A stretch of 64,000 nt of DNA from Lepidodermella squamata (Eukaryota > Gastrotricha), in contig JBLDXI010000017.1 of NCBI GenBank assembly GCA_047495785.1, positions 2,666,001 to 2,730,000 of the forward strand, written 5' to 3'. Under the pieces are notes generated by a model that was not told the DNA's origin, searched no databases, and saw only the letters and a list, made by a program, of their open reading frames with translations. The translations under genes and the position numbers were made by a program. Shown in pieces: positions 36,790 to 48,400 of this stretch; the stretch's first letter is position 1; the number at the start of each line of letters is the position of its first letter.

Positions 36790-37331
36790 TGCAAGTACAT
36801 GATCTAAAATCTGATACAGGTATTATAGCTATAAATTCAGCAAATTTCGCTTGAACTGGTGACAAGAATATTGACATCAGCGATCAAATAGATGGGCTAG
36901 TCTCAAGACTTGTAAGACTGCCAAAGACTGGTTAATGATTAACTACGAATATAACTGCTGAGAAAAAGAAAAGTGCAAGACGAATAGGTGAAGAAAATGC
37001 GGCACCGGGCGCGGCGTGGCGATTGGGGGCTTGCATCAAACGCATTTTTTTCGGCAGTCAGATTCCGGTGCTTTGAGCTGGCCACTTGCAACCATATCAA
37101 TGTTTCACGTTCATTAAAGCGATCGATTTTTAGCAAAAATAGCCACACCTATTGTCGTTCCTCAAGTATTGATGAATCTCTGACGTCAGAATAGAAACAC
37201 TACTGACACCTGTTGCGATAAAACACTAAAAACCGAACAACAAAAAGTTTATAAGCACACTTGCATCTTGAAGCAGCAAGTTTTCTTCCCTTTTCCTCTC
37301 TTATTTTTCTATCTTTCTCTTCCATCTACAG
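36790..37331. promoter_or_regulatory. Upstream region of the 36789 gene with CRE-like palindrome
   Basis: A perfect TGACGTCA (CRE, the CREB/ATF site) lies at 37181-37188. A GC-rich patch with GATTGGG (CCAAT-type) lies at 37003-37026. Both are within 400 nt of the minus-strand start codon. The right end, 37283-37331, is the pyrimidine tract and CTACAG acceptor in front of the ANK half-gene. Function is inferred from motif identity only. Confidence 0.35.
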
Positions 37332-38530
37332 AAAAGTGGCCAGATTGAGATGGTTGAGCTACTCACGGAAGGAGTAATGCCGTTCATAGTCGACGTGCAT
37401 GGCAGGACGGCTTTGCACGAAGCAGCAGCGAACGGGCATCAAGCAGTAGTGCAGCATCTGATGAGCAAAGCATCTTCATGGCTGCGGGTTCGAAGCTTCA
37501 AGCACGATCACGGAGATACACCTTTGACCTTGGCGATTAGGAATGGCCACATGGATGTTGTTCGCACCTTACTTACAGTTGATCCCATCGCCCAACTTAC
37601 GGCACGCAACTTCGATATGGAGACTCCGTTGTTGATAGCTGTATCCAGCGGAAATACTGAGATTTCCTGCTTCCTGGCAAGCACCAAAGCCGGTGCCAAT
37701 ATTTCAGTCGATGATACAGATACAAATGAGAGAACTGCCTTAATCGTTGCGGCTGGTCTTGGCTACAGCGAAATCGTCAAGTGTCTCGTCGATAGCGGTG
37801 CGAATATCACAGCGAAATCTGGTCCCAATAGTGGAAAAATAACATCAGTTCATGCCGCTGGTTAGTCTGGTTATATGAACTTTTGTTGAGTCTACTACAT
37901 AGTTTCGGTTTTTCAGCTATCAACGGTTCCCTCAAGGTGCAGAAGGTTCTGGCGAAATCTGGTGGAAAAGAAGCGCTAAATGCGCTTGATGGCTATGGAT
38001 CAGTTCCATTGTTTACTGCAATCATTTCCAAACAATTCTCGTCTGCTCGCCTATTAGTCGAACTTGGAGCTGATATCGAAGCTAGAACGGCGCGAGGTGT
38101 TACACCGTTGCTAATTGCAGCCGACAAAGGACACAATGAAATGGTTGAGTATCTCCTTGACAAGAAAGCTGATATTGAAGCTAGAGATGCTTATGCCAGA
38201 ACACCTCTCCTCGCTGCCGCAGGTTTGTCAGAAATCACTCATGTGTTTTAGAAGTGCCTAACTCCGTTTAATTAAATAGCATCTGGCCATGTCAATACTA
38301 CTCGGCTGTTGATCGAAAGAGGTGCGAATGCATTAGCAACAAACCAACTCGGTTACTCGGCACTCCACCTGGCTGTTGCTCACCGTCATGCTGAAGTAGC
38401 TGATTATCTTCGCACTGCTAAGCCTGAGCTCATTTCTTTAAAAACAGATGACAAAATGTCTAACAAACAGCTGAACTCTAACAAATTCAAAACTTTGATA
38501 AACGCCGGACGTCCTCGTGTTAGAATCTGA
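37332..38530 (+). CDS. Sushi + ankyrin protein copy 2, 3' half (no start codon of its own)
   Basis: Exons 37332-37860, 37917-38222 and 38280-38530 encode about 361 aa of ANK repeats. The two internal introns are 56 and 57 nt and phase 1 in the first ANK helix. The piece opens in mid-repeat (KSGQIEMVELL) right after a CTACAG acceptor, with no signal peptide. Aligned by eye to copy 1 it begins where the 25322-26826 piece stops: copy 1 reads NAPLYLAAASGQ across this point, with no intron. The last three exons have the same order and ending style as copy 1 and giant copy B (TPLLAAA junction, then a C-terminal repeat fading into a polar tail). AATAAA lies near 38634. The piece could be translated only if spliced to the distant 5' half, or from an internal Met at 37350. 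Confidence 0.7.
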
Positions 38531-39412
38531 CCTTTGATGCGCTGATTATTCTTCGAATTAGTCATGAGGAATTGTTGACATTACGCGTCTTAGCTGATCA
38601 GAAATGGAAAATGGAAAATGATCGCGAAAATAAACACTTTTGTTTGTCAATTTTTTAATTAATCTAAAAATAGCAGTAGCAAAGTAACAAAGGACCAAGA
38701 ATTAGAGCGCAAATAGCAGGTCAATAGTTCTATTCATAGAAGAGTCAATCATCGCGTCATGACTCATATGTCAGGGTACAGGGCACGCTGGAAGTTGGAC
38801 AAACTACTCGGTTTTGCCAATCAGGCATGCGTCCATGATACTGAAGATACCAAACGATTCCTCATCATTAACGTATTGCTTCTCCAATTTACATTAAATT
38901 TAGTCAAAATCTGAGCAGATGCTGCTACTTTTGAAGCTCAAAAGTTGACAAGGTGGCAAACATCACCTAGGTTGACAAAGGCCTGCTCAAGCCTCAGACC
39001 CCGATGCTGTAACCATGGCAACGATGCTGTCGATTGCAATATCATAAAACAATGATCATGATATTGGTTTCAATTTATGAAATTCAACTAACACTATTCA
39101 AAGAAGATAAAATGCAAACTTGTCTTAATGACCTTGAACTTTGGCGCTACTTTCAAATTGTATACCCTCCTTGGCATCGAGGGCTCGAGGGTCGCTTCTT
39201 AAGCCGACGGGGTTAATTGCTCAGTGGAACCCAGACTAATTAACGCCGGTTGTTAATTAGTCAGTCAGAGGTCATAGTCAGTTATCTGCTCTCGGGAGGA
39301 AAAGGTCTTGGCGGCAATTACATGAAAATTACATGTTACATGAGAGTTTTACATCTTATTTACATTATCATTGAGATTGAGTGTTGACTGATATTTCCTT
39401 TTAGGATTTTAG
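38531..39412. promoter_or_regulatory. Upstream region of giant ANK copy B with TAATTA hairpin
   Basis: 882 nt without a supported gene. At 39234-39262 an 11-nt inverted repeat (GACTAATTAAC, 7-nt spacer, complement) carries a TAATTA core in each arm, the usual homeodomain site, about 150 nt before the ATG. A CCTTTTAG acceptor-like site lies 8 nt before the ATG at 39413, suitable for trans-splicing or a 5'-UTR intron. Confidence 0.45.
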
Positions 39413-42400
39413 ATGATTACACGCTTGTTGCTACTCATTTGCCTGAATTTATTTGGCGGAATCCATGCTGGCTACATCGACTCAACTGTGTATTTGGCGG
39501 CTTCAAATAATGCATTGACCATTCTGAAGCTGATGATTGCCATGGGTGCTGATCCTGACAGTATTGGCCAGGATGGCCAGTCAGCTCTCATGGGTGCTGC
39601 TGCGAATGGCCATCTTGAAACTTTCAAATATTTGGAGTCTCGCGGTGCGCGAATCGATTTTAAAAGTCTTGTGTCAGGCGAGACAGTATTGCACATTGCT
39701 GTCCGTCACGGCCAAGATGTGCTTGTAGACTACCTGTTAAGTAGCAATGGTATTTCGCTGCTAGAGGAAAAAGATCTGAACGGAAATTCGCCTTTAAATT
39801 TGGCAGTAATTAATGGCAAAGAGTCTGTGCTTGATGAATTGTTGGCGAAAAATCCTTCTCTTGAAACAAAAAATCGTTACGGACGAACCCCTCTGCTAAA
39901 TGCTTGCGCGTATGGTCATTTATCGATATTACGCCGCCTGGTTGATGCCGGAGCTGACGTTCTTGCTCGAAGCGGCAAAGAAGATGGTGAAAATACAGCT
40001 GCTCATTTGGCAAGTTATTATGGCCACCGGGAAGTATTGGAATTTCTTATCGAACTTCGACCATCTTTCGTTGATGATAAAAACTCAGCTAATGAAACAC
40101 CACTGTTTGTGGCAGCTTACATGGGCCAGAAAGATGTGGTGGCGTTGCTGATGCCGAAAGGAAAAAAAATGCAGCAAGCTACTGATCGATTCGGTCTAAA
40201 TCCCTTACTTGCTGCCATTAGGTTAGTCTTGCTTAGCCTAAGTGAGGAACTTTCCCTAAATATTTGTTTATTGAAGCTTTGGACGGTTGAATGTTGTTGA
40301 AACCATGAACGGAAAAGAAGGGAGTACATCTGACCGTAGTGCTGCCATCTTTGAATCAGCCGAAGCTATTCATCTCGCTGCTCTATTGGGATATACGGAC
40401 ATCCTTGCGAATTTGATTGCGGGAGATGAAACATTGCTCGAAGCACGCGATATTAACGGGTCATCACCTTTGAATAAAGCATCTTCTCTTGGTGTTATCA
40501 AATCCGTCCAATACCTGATAAGTAATAAAGCGAAGATTGAGTCCGTCGACAAGTTCGGCCTTACCCCACTTCTGTCGGCATCAGCTAATGGCCATGCAGA
40601 TGTTGTGAAGTACTTGATTGAGAATGAGGCTAATGTCAACTTCCGAGGGCCCAATGGGCAGCTTTGTGTTCATATAGCTGTGGCCAATGGTCACATTGCT
40701 GTTTTGAATACAATTTTGAGCTTCCACCGTGAATTGATCGAGAGTAAGAATGACTTGGGCGAAACGTGTCTCCTCTTCGCGGCAAGAGTAGGCCAGGCGG
40801 AAGCTGCTGAGTTTCTTATCGACAATTATCAAGTTGATATAGAATCTCGCGATATGAATCACTTCACGCCTTTAATTTCCGCATCGTTCCGTGGTAACTT
40901 GGCTGTGTTAAAAGTTCTCCTAGGCAGAAATGCAAACCTTGACGCCTCAATATTAGGGGTCGACCAAGACACAGCAATTCATATCGCCAGCCGCCAGAGT
41001 CAAGTTGAGGCCATTAAAATCCTAGTTGGCAATGTGCCCAGGTTGCTTGATACGAAAAATGCTCGCAATAACACCCCAATTTGCGTTGCAGGAGAATCGG
41101 GTACCATTGAGGTAATCTCAGAGCTTCTTAAACTCGGGGCTGAAATTGAAACTAAATGCTTGAACGAATCTACACCTTTAATTTTGGCGGCTGTGAATAA
41201 TCAACCACGTGCCATCGAATTTCTGCTAGAGAAAAGGGCCAACATTTTGGCGAAGACAGGCGTTGATTTCAATGGTAGCACCGCTTTGCATTTAGCAGCT
41301 GAACTAGGCCACAGTGATGCAATGCGAGCACTGTTAAGGAACTCGGATTCTCATATCGTCGAAGCTAGAAATAACTTCAATAGAACACCGCTTTGGGTAG
41401 CTGCTTTTGCTGGACAAGAGCAGTCTGTCAGAGTTCTCCGGTTCCACAATGCTAATCTCGAAGCTAGTGATCTGTTGAACAGGACACCCCTGCTAGCTGC
41501 TGTGTTGGCAAACAAGGCGAATATCGTTCGAATTTTATTGGGAGAGGGCGCAGATGTGAATGCGCTTACCAGCAAGGACGACTTCAGTCTAACACCTCTA
41601 ATTTACGCCGCTAAATTAGGATTCAGCGACGTTATTTCTGCGATGCTCGACAAATATCCTCAGTTGGTTTCGCAAAAAAACCCGGGTAACGATGGCAATA
41701 CAGCTTTGTGTGTAGCTGCTTTTGAGGGTCAGCTGAAAGCTGCAGAAACTTTACTGCTAAGGAAATCACCGACAGAGGGGCGGTGTGAATATGGAAGGAC
41801 GGCCTTGTTAATCGCTGCCGCGGCGGGCCACGTTCCTGTAGTCCAAATATTGCTGACTTCGGGTGCTGACGTGAACGCCCGTGGCGACAATGAACACGAT
41901 CGCGGTAATACAGCCGCTCATTTGGCTGCGAAATTCGGTCATGTCAATGTCTTGAAAGTGTTGATTCGTTCGTCGCGCAGCCTACTCGAGTCAGAGAATG
42001 CGGACCGATACACGCCGTTATGGCTCGCTGCGGACCAGGGCCAGGCTAGAGTTGCTGATTTCCTGCTAACAGAAGGCGCAGCAAGTAGCGCTCAAGGTTC
42101 GCGAGGTTACAGCCCGTTCCTCGCAGCGGCTGCGTCGAATAAACTCGACGTACTCAAAGTCCTGGTCTCTCGCAAGGTCGGCGATTCTTCGAAGAGCAGC
42201 ACCGAGGATGGTGAGAACATGGGAGTACACGTTGCCGCGATCAAGGGAAATGTCGACGTGGTTCAATATTTATTGGAAGGCAAACCAGCGTTGGTCAACA
42301 AAACTAACAAGCATGGTAATTCTCCGTTGATTCTCGCAGCTGCAAATAGCCACGCCGAAGTGGTCGACTTGCTGATAAAGTCCAAGGCCGATCTGGAAGC

Positions 42401-45400
42401 GCCGGGTCAGTTCGGCTGGACAGCTTTATTAGCGGCAGCAGCCTCCGGTCATTTAGCTATGACCCGTCATCTCATCGGCGTTCATCATGCGAATTTCAAT
42501 GCTAAAAGCAACGACAGCAGTCTGGCGGTTCATTTAGCTGCTGAATCCGGTCATTTTGAGGTGGTTGAGTACCTTTTGCGAGCAAATTTTAATGAGCTCG
42601 AGTCGAAAACAAGATCTGGCAACTCGCCACTTTGGCTTGCAGCAAGTCGTGGTCACCTGCGAACTTGCGAACTCTTAATTCGTAATTTCAGTGCTAATCT
42701 AGAATCGACTGGTCAAAGCGGCTGGACCCCGTTATTAGCGGCCGCTGCGAACGGCCATTTAGCGATTGTTGCATCGTTACTTGAGCACGGAGCTAACATT
42801 CTAGCAACAAGTGACGTGAAAACCAGCCGAAATTTCGCTATCCATTTAGCACTGAATAATGGCCATGTGAAAATTGGTGAGCTACTCATTGACTCAAATG
42901 GCAAATTGCTGGAAGCTCGAAACGATTTTGGTTGGACTCCTATTCTTTCAGCTAGCGCTTATGGTCAAGTGAATTCTTTGGATTTCTTGCTTCGTCGGCG
43001 CGCCGACTTGTCCGCCCGGAGCTTTGCAATCGACGGCGGAAACTCAGCCTTGCACTTGGGTGCGATCTACGCGAAGGTCAACGTGCTAACCATGTTATCG
43101 AAGGCGAAACGGGAGCTGCTGAACGCAAGAAATGACAACGGCGAAACAGCGCTGTGGCGAGCGGCTCAACTCGGCAATGTTCGAATGGTGGAAAAGCTGA
43201 TCGAGTTGGGCGCACCTGTCGACTGGCAGTGCCCACTCGGCTGGTCGGCTTTTAGCGCTGCCGCGGCTCATAACCGCGTAAAAGCCGCCAAGGCCCTGCT
43301 GCGTAAGGGAGCTAAAATGGTCGAAACGTTTGACGCAGCCGGAAATAACCCCGTACATCTTGCTGGTTTATACGGGCGAGTTCGAGTCATTGATTTTTTC
43401 GAAAAATCGCAAGTCGACGTGGGTTGCAAGAACAAGTTTCAAGAGACTCCTTTCTGGCTTGCGGCGTATGGCGGGTCCGATGCGCTTGTGGCGAAATTGT
43501 TGAAGGATGGTAATCACAATAATTTTCGAGGTCGGAATGGCTGGACACCGTTACATGCCGCTGCAAGCAATGGGCATATCAGAGTGGTAAAGCGATTGAT
43601 TGACAATGGCTTTTCGATTGATTCTCGTAGTTCGGTCGAAGACCTTTTGAGTGCTCCGATCCACGTGGCTGCATCGTACGGGTACGGCAATATGGTTAGT
43701 TACATCGGCAAAATTGACAACAATGCGCTTGAACTGAAAGACGCGCGAAATAATACGGCTTTTCATCGAGCAGCGGCCGAAAATCGATTAAATGTGGTTG
43801 CTGCTTTACTGCGATCTTCAGCGAATACCAAGGCTATTGGCCAGTACTCATATACTCCTTTTCATGCAGGTTAGTATAATTCTATCAATATCAAGCCCTG
43901 CTGTAATGTGTCTTTTAAGTAACCAGCTAAAGAAAGTAGTTAGCTATGACGATTGAAGAAGATCCGAGAAGCTTCGATTCGGGGGATTACGGGAATCTTA
44001 GCGAAATTTTTAGGTCACGCTGATAGCATTTTCCTGTGTTTAATTTTGCTTCTTATTCCAAGAGTGGAAATCATTCATTAATGCGTTTGTTGGTTTCAGC
44101 TGCTGCTAATGGCCACACGAAGATCATGCAGATGTTTATCGGCCAAAATCCCGATATTCTAAACGCACGAACTTTGACTGACCAGCACTTGGCCATTCAC
44201 ACGGCCGCAGCCCTTGGAAAAGACCTGAGCTTAAATTTTTTGCTGGACACCAGGTCAGATTTGATTGAAGCTCAGGATCGTTATGGAAATACTCCGTTAT
44301 GGGTTGCTGCTTATTCCGGGCAATTTGCCAGCGTGTTATTGCTGCTTTCACGTATGGCGAACGTTGAAGCTCGTGGGCGCTATGGCTGGACTCCTTTATT
44401 AGCTGCTACCGCAAACGATCATGCTGATATCGCCGAATTGCTACTAAAAAATGCTTCTGCCAATGCATTAGCTCGCAGTGATGTGATCTCGGGTGAAAAC
44501 ACCGCGCTACATGTTGCGGCTCAGTTCGATTCTGACGACTCTGCCTCAGTCCTATTGAGTCTCGCGAGGCAACTAGTCGCATTGAAAAATAACAAAAACA
44601 ACACAGCACTGTGGGTGGCTTCATCGCTCGGAAATACCAAGGTCCTAAAGGTCTTGCTTGATTCTGATTCCGATCGGATGATATCGGATGAATCTTCATC
44701 CTCTTCCCCAATTGTTGTTGCTGTGGAGAAACAACAGCTAACCGCAATTCGAGTCTTACTCAGCTACGGCAGTGGTATAGACTCGGGGAAGAAAAACGGT
44801 GAAAATGTGCTTCATTTAGCAGCGTCTGAAGGGTTGATCGAGTCTGGCAAACTTTTGGTTGAAATTCGGCCGGAACTTGTTAATTCTCGTGATCACGTCG
44901 GCGAGACTCCACTTCACAAAGCTGCATCGTCGGGCAATGTTGCTGTGGTGTCGCTGTTACTAAAAAATGGCGCCGATGTTACGATAACTGCGAACAATAG
45001 TTACACCCCATTCACCACCGCCGCTGTTGCCGGTCAAATCGGAGTGATGGAGGAGCTGGTAAATAGTGGCAAAATCGATTTCAAATACCGAGATACAACG
45101 CAGCGGACCCCGCTCTACTGGGCTGTTTTCCTAGGCAGCGTCCCGGCTGTTAAAATTCTGATCGAAAAAGGAGCCGATCCGGAGGATCGAAGCCCGATAC
45201 CGGCCGATGACGGCGCCATGTCAATTCATCTTGCCGCTCATTACGGCCACTTGAATGTCGTTAGTTTCTTAATTAATGTCAAGAAAGACTTGATTGATGC
45301 CAAGTCGAACTCGCGTGAAACGCCCTTGTTTTTCGCCGCGAAAAAGGGCCATGTCGAAGTTGTTCGACTTCTGCTTTCGAAAAATGCGAAGAAGGAAATT

Positions 45401-48400
45401 CGGAGTGCCTCCGCTCGAACGGTGCTACACGAGGCGGTCTTTGCTAATCAAACTGAAGTCGTTTCGGCTTTAATCGAAAACCAGGTCGATATATTAGCGA
45501 CTGCCGAGGATGGAAACACAGCACTTCATATAGCGGCGAAAACCGGGTTCCTACCCTTGGTTAAACTGCTAACCAACGTAATAAAATTGGGAATTAAAAA
45601 TAATTTGGGCCAAACTCCTCTGTGGCTGGCGAGTAAATATGGGCGGTTAGAAGTAGTCGAGTTCTTGAGCGATCGCTCTAATGAAATTGGCGTGGCCGAT
45701 ATTGATGGTTGGACCGCCCTGCACGCCGCTTGCTTACACGGAGAGAAGGCAACCGTCGAATTGCTAATTCGAAGAGGCGCTAATATTTTTGCGAAAAGTT
45801 CGGAACATAAAAACTCCGAGATACCCCTTCACTCGGCTATTCGATCGAAAAACTTGGCTGTTGTCAAGGTGGTTCTTAGCCAGGACGCGAGCAAGCAGCT
45901 TGAAGTTGTGACCCGCAACGGTTCGACTCCGTTATGCATTGCAGCTGAAGTGGGTTCTGCTGAAATTTTGGAGTATCTGCTCAATCAAGGTGCGGCCATT
46001 GAAGCCAAGTGCCAGTTTGAGGCAACTGCTATCATGATAGCTGCTGGTAAAAATCACCTGGCAGCCGTAGAAGTTCTCGCGAATCGTGGGGCTAATATTT
46101 CCGCCGAGTTGCCGTCTTCTTACGGCCGGAGCTCGGCTTTTCACCTTGCAGGTTTGGTATAGGGAAACACGGATCGTTGTTGGCATATAATTTTTCAATT
46201 TTTATTCAGCGAAAAACGGGGCAGTTGATGTTTTGCGTTATTTGTTGCGCGCAAATCCAGCCTTCCTCGACGACGCCAATTCACGAGGCGAAACGCCGCT
46301 GTACATTGCGACAGTTGAGAATCAAATCAACGCGATGGAGTTTTTGATCAGTTCCGGAGCTAACCTAGAGTCGCGTTTAAATAACCGCCCGCCGCTGTTT
46401 CAGGCGGCATCTTTAGGACACGAAGAGGCTGTCAGATTGCTGATAGCTGCCGGCGCAAACACCGAATCCCGTGGTCCTCTCGGACGCACTGCTTTGCTTG
46501 AAGCTGCAGGTTGTTATTTGAGTATTTATCGGATTCAAATATTTAATTGGACCTATAACTTAGGGCAATGTCGAGTGAAAGTTGTGGAGGCTCTGTTGCG
46601 AGCCGGCTGCGATTATATGGCGCGGAGCTATCGTCAGGACTCTGAAAGTTCAGCACTGCATTTGGCTGTCACGAGCCGCTGTGTCGAGGCAATTAAAGTT
46701 ATGACAGATTTACACCCTGAAATGCTGAATTTACGAAACGCAGTGAACCTATCCGCCCAACAGTTGATCGACCGATCTCCTGCGATAAGAAAATCGCTGA
46801 GTTCCGAGCGAGACCTTTTGATTTCGGTTGTTGAATCTGGCGAAGCTTCAACGCTGAGGACGCTCATTCGAAATGGCGCTGATGTATTGACGAAAAAGTC
46901 GACGCATCGAGGTGGCGAAGGTCTGGTCCACTTGGCGATTTCTAGAGGTCATCTCAGAATCGTCAAGCTTCTCTGGGAGACTGATGCAAATTCTCTGAGT
47001 GTTGTCGATAACAACGGCAATACCCCGCTGCACGCAGCTGCTCTAAGCGGACATTCTGAAATAGCCGAATTTTTGCTTGAGAAGGGTGCTAAAATAGAGG
47101 CTCGCAACATATATGGCTGGACACCATTTTTAACAGCGATGGCAGCTGGACAAATGGAAATGGTGAATTTTTTAGAAGAACGTGGCGCTAACATCTACGC
47201 CAGAGCTAATAAAATGGGCAATTTAGAAACAGCTATTCATTTAGCGGCGAAAAATGGTCATGTGAAATGTATGGAAGAATACATGCATCGAATGCTGGAG
47301 AAGAAGAAGTACAAAAAACACGGTTTGCATTAATCAAATTTCGCAGTCGAACCTAGTTTATATTTTAATATATTCCAGGTATCGAGGCGAAAACTTTGCG
47401 AAAAGAGACGCCGCTACACTTGGCATCAGCTAATGGAGCCTTAAAAGTTGTTCGAAATCTCTTACAGCGTCAGGCTAAAATCGATGTGCGAGACGAGATT
47501 GGACAGACTCCTTTCATCGTAGCCGCTGCTAATGGTCAGTTGGATGTTATGCGGTTTCTGTTAGACAAGGGAGCCGATGTTTTAGCGAAAACTTCGACGA
47601 GAGGCAGCGATGGCTTGACGGCGATTCACATGGCCGTTATCAAGGGTCAACATGGCGCCGTTGAGCTTTTGATTCAACGCAACCACGAACTGATTGACTT
47701 GCAGAGTGGTCTCGGCGAAACGCCGCTGTGGCTAGCTGCGTCGCTTGGTGACGAGAAAATCATAAAACTTCTCGCGTCCGAGGTCGATCTTTCAGCGCGG
47801 TGCAACGCCGGACTAACCCCACTGCATATCGCTACACTCCTGAACAGAATTAGCACTGTCAAGTTGTTGATTAACGCTGGGGCTAATACTCAAGACGGCA
47901 CAGCGCAGGATTCAGCGCAGGATTTGCCTTTCCATCTCGCGGCTATTTACGGCCACATTGATTTGATCAAATACTATAAAAGTATATATAAAAGCGTGGA
48001 AGTTGAAAACGCATTAGGCCAGACGCCACTCTGGCGAGCGTCGTATTTTGGAAGGCTCGAAGCTGTTGAAACTCTTTTGTCATTGGGCGCAAGTTATCGC
48101 CAGGCGGATCATCAGGAATTAACCCCGTTAGAAGCCGCTGCCATGAGGGGCCACCTCAGTGTCGTGAAAGCTTTGTCGGCTAAAGGCAGTCAATCAACTA
48201 GCTCTCGATTGAGCTCATCCTCCCACCCGATTTTCCTGGCGGCTGAATATGGCCAGTTGGAGGTCGTGAAATACTTTTTAGACGTCAATCCATGGTTGTT
48301 GGAGGAGAAAAACTCCAACCAAGAGACGCCGCTTTGGCGCGCGGCTTACGCTGGCCAGTTGTCAGTCGCTGAATTCCTAATCAATCGCCGCGCTGCTATC

